From Mesorhizobium alhagi CCNWXJ12-2 (GTDB taxonomy: Bacteria > Pseudomonadota > Alphaproteobacteria > Rhizobiales > Rhizobiaceae): a stretch of DNA of 63,069 nt. The notes below the pieces were generated by a model. That model searched no databases. It saw only the letters and a program-made list of their open reading frames with translations, and was not told where the DNA came from. The stretch is taken from NCBI RefSeq assembly GCF_000236565.1, contig NZ_AHAM01000208.1:1-63069 (forward strand), given 5' to 3'. This document shows, one piece after another, positions 62,431-63,069 of the stretch. Within the stretch, counting starts at the first letter, position 1, and each line of letters begins with the position of its first letter. The translations under genes and the position numbers were made by a program.

Positions 62431-63069
62431 CTACGGCGCCCAGAACACCCGGACCGGCTGTGGCGCGCGATCCAGCACCGCGCCGATCGGCAGATGCGCC
62501 TCCGTCTCTAAGGCTGTCTCCAGCACCCGGCGCTTTTCTGCCCCTTCGATATGGAGCGCGACGAAGCCTGCTTCCACGATCCGCGCCAGGGTCAGCGTCA
62601 ACCGAGGCTCGCCGCCGCTTGCCGCATGGACGGGCGCGACGATCGCCTCGGCGGAAGGGGCGAGCAGCGATTCCAGATTGCCGGCATCCGGGAAAAACGA
62701 GGCGGTGTGGCCGTCGGTTCCCATGCCGAGGATCACCGCATCCAGCGGGAGCGGAAGGTTCCTCAACCTCTCACTGGCCCTGCCTGCCGCGTCTTCGACC
62801 GTGCTTGCGTCCGAAAACAGTCCGGCGAACCGCGCTGCCGTTGCATTGCCCTGAAACAGGTTTTCCCGGACCAGCCGGGCGTTGGAACGGGAAGAGTCTT
62901 CCGGGACGAAACGCTCGTCGACGAGCGTTACGGTCACGTTGTCCCAGTCGAGTTCCTGTCGTGACAGTTCACGAAAGAACATGCCTGGGGTATTGCCCCC
63001 GGAGACCGCGAGCAGCGCGTTTCCACGTTTCTCGATCGCCGCCCGCAGCACGTCCGCCACGACGCTCGC
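62431..63069 (-). CDS. pgl: 6-phosphogluconolactonase, N-terminus beyond the window
   Basis: Pgl hydrolyses 6-phosphogluconolactone, the step before Edd. The visible 210 or so residues show [20 protein letters not shown] (the sugar-phosphate isomerase-like fold), [20 protein letters not shown], and [20 protein letters not shown], which are family signatures. The frame is open through the right edge; a GTG at 63060 is only an internal codon, so a few residues lie beyond the window. With edd downstream it forms the Entner-Doudoroff unit; zwf is expected just upstream. Confidence 0.93.
   Translation of the reverse strand, partial: ASVVADVLRAAIEKRGNALLAVSGGNTPGMFFRELSRQELDWDNVTVTLVDERFVPEDSSRSNARLVRENLFQGNATAARFAGLFSDASTVEDAAGRASERLRNLPLPLDAVILGMGTDGHTASFFPDAGNLESLLAPSAEAIVAPVHAASGGEPRLTLTLARIVEAGFVALHIEGAEKRRVLETALETEAHLPIGAVLDRAPQPVRVFWAP

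Overview
The window reads as a high-G+C alphaproteobacterial chromosome of the order Hyphomicrobiales (Rhizobiales). A Mesorhizobium/Phyllobacteriaceae-like genome is the best guess. This rests on the murA - DUF2948 - hisD - UPF0262 - LMW phosphatase - infA - maf - yacG block, on many Liv-type and TRAP-type solute importers, and on a trb-type conjugative island. The assignment is an inference from protein families and gene order; no database search was run.

Region 1 (1-21534) is the right-hand part of an integrative and conjugative element (ICE). It holds trbE (3' end), trbJ, trbL, trbF, trbG, trbI and a DUF2274 gene, which encode the mating-pair formation type IV secretion channel. Next come a CoiA-like protein, a divergent phospholipase-D-superfamily protein, a type III restriction-modification-like operon (res, an FRG-domain gene, mod) and a pair of secreted proteins that includes an alpha/beta hydrolase. 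A P4-type tyrosine integrase lies beside the 3' end of a tRNA-Phe gene (21535-21610), which is the likely attachment site. The other end of the element lies left of the window. The cargo between trb and the integrase is the most interesting stretch.

Region 2 (21535-27532) is core chromosome: tRNA-Phe, yacG, maf, infA, an LMW phosphatase that seems to use a CTG start, UPF0262, hisD, DUF2948, murA, a small basic protein and tRNA-Thr. All protein genes are on the minus strand.

Region 3 (27533-43350) is a metabolic and transport region: a DHFR-family protein, a protein-isoaspartate methyltransferase, a TRAP transporter (31 kb), a complete branched-chain amino-acid-type ABC transporter (livGFKHM order), a BASS-family transporter and a second TRAP transporter next to a DadA-like FAD amino-acid oxidoreductase.

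Region 4 (43460-46501) is a molybdate uptake operon modABC-modE with a clear ModE-type palindrome upstream of modA.

Region 5 (46524-56781) holds proC and then a compact surface-polysaccharide locus: an O-antigen ligase/polymerase-like protein, GT2, GT4, WecB/TagA/CpsF, DUF6492, a flippase and a large Wzz-like chain-length protein with an unusual Pro/Gln/Tyr-rich tail.

Region 6 (56898-63069) holds folD, a GlxA-type AraC regulator, a secreted von Willebrand A protein with internal repeats, and the Entner-Doudoroff genes edd and pgl (pgl cut by the window end).
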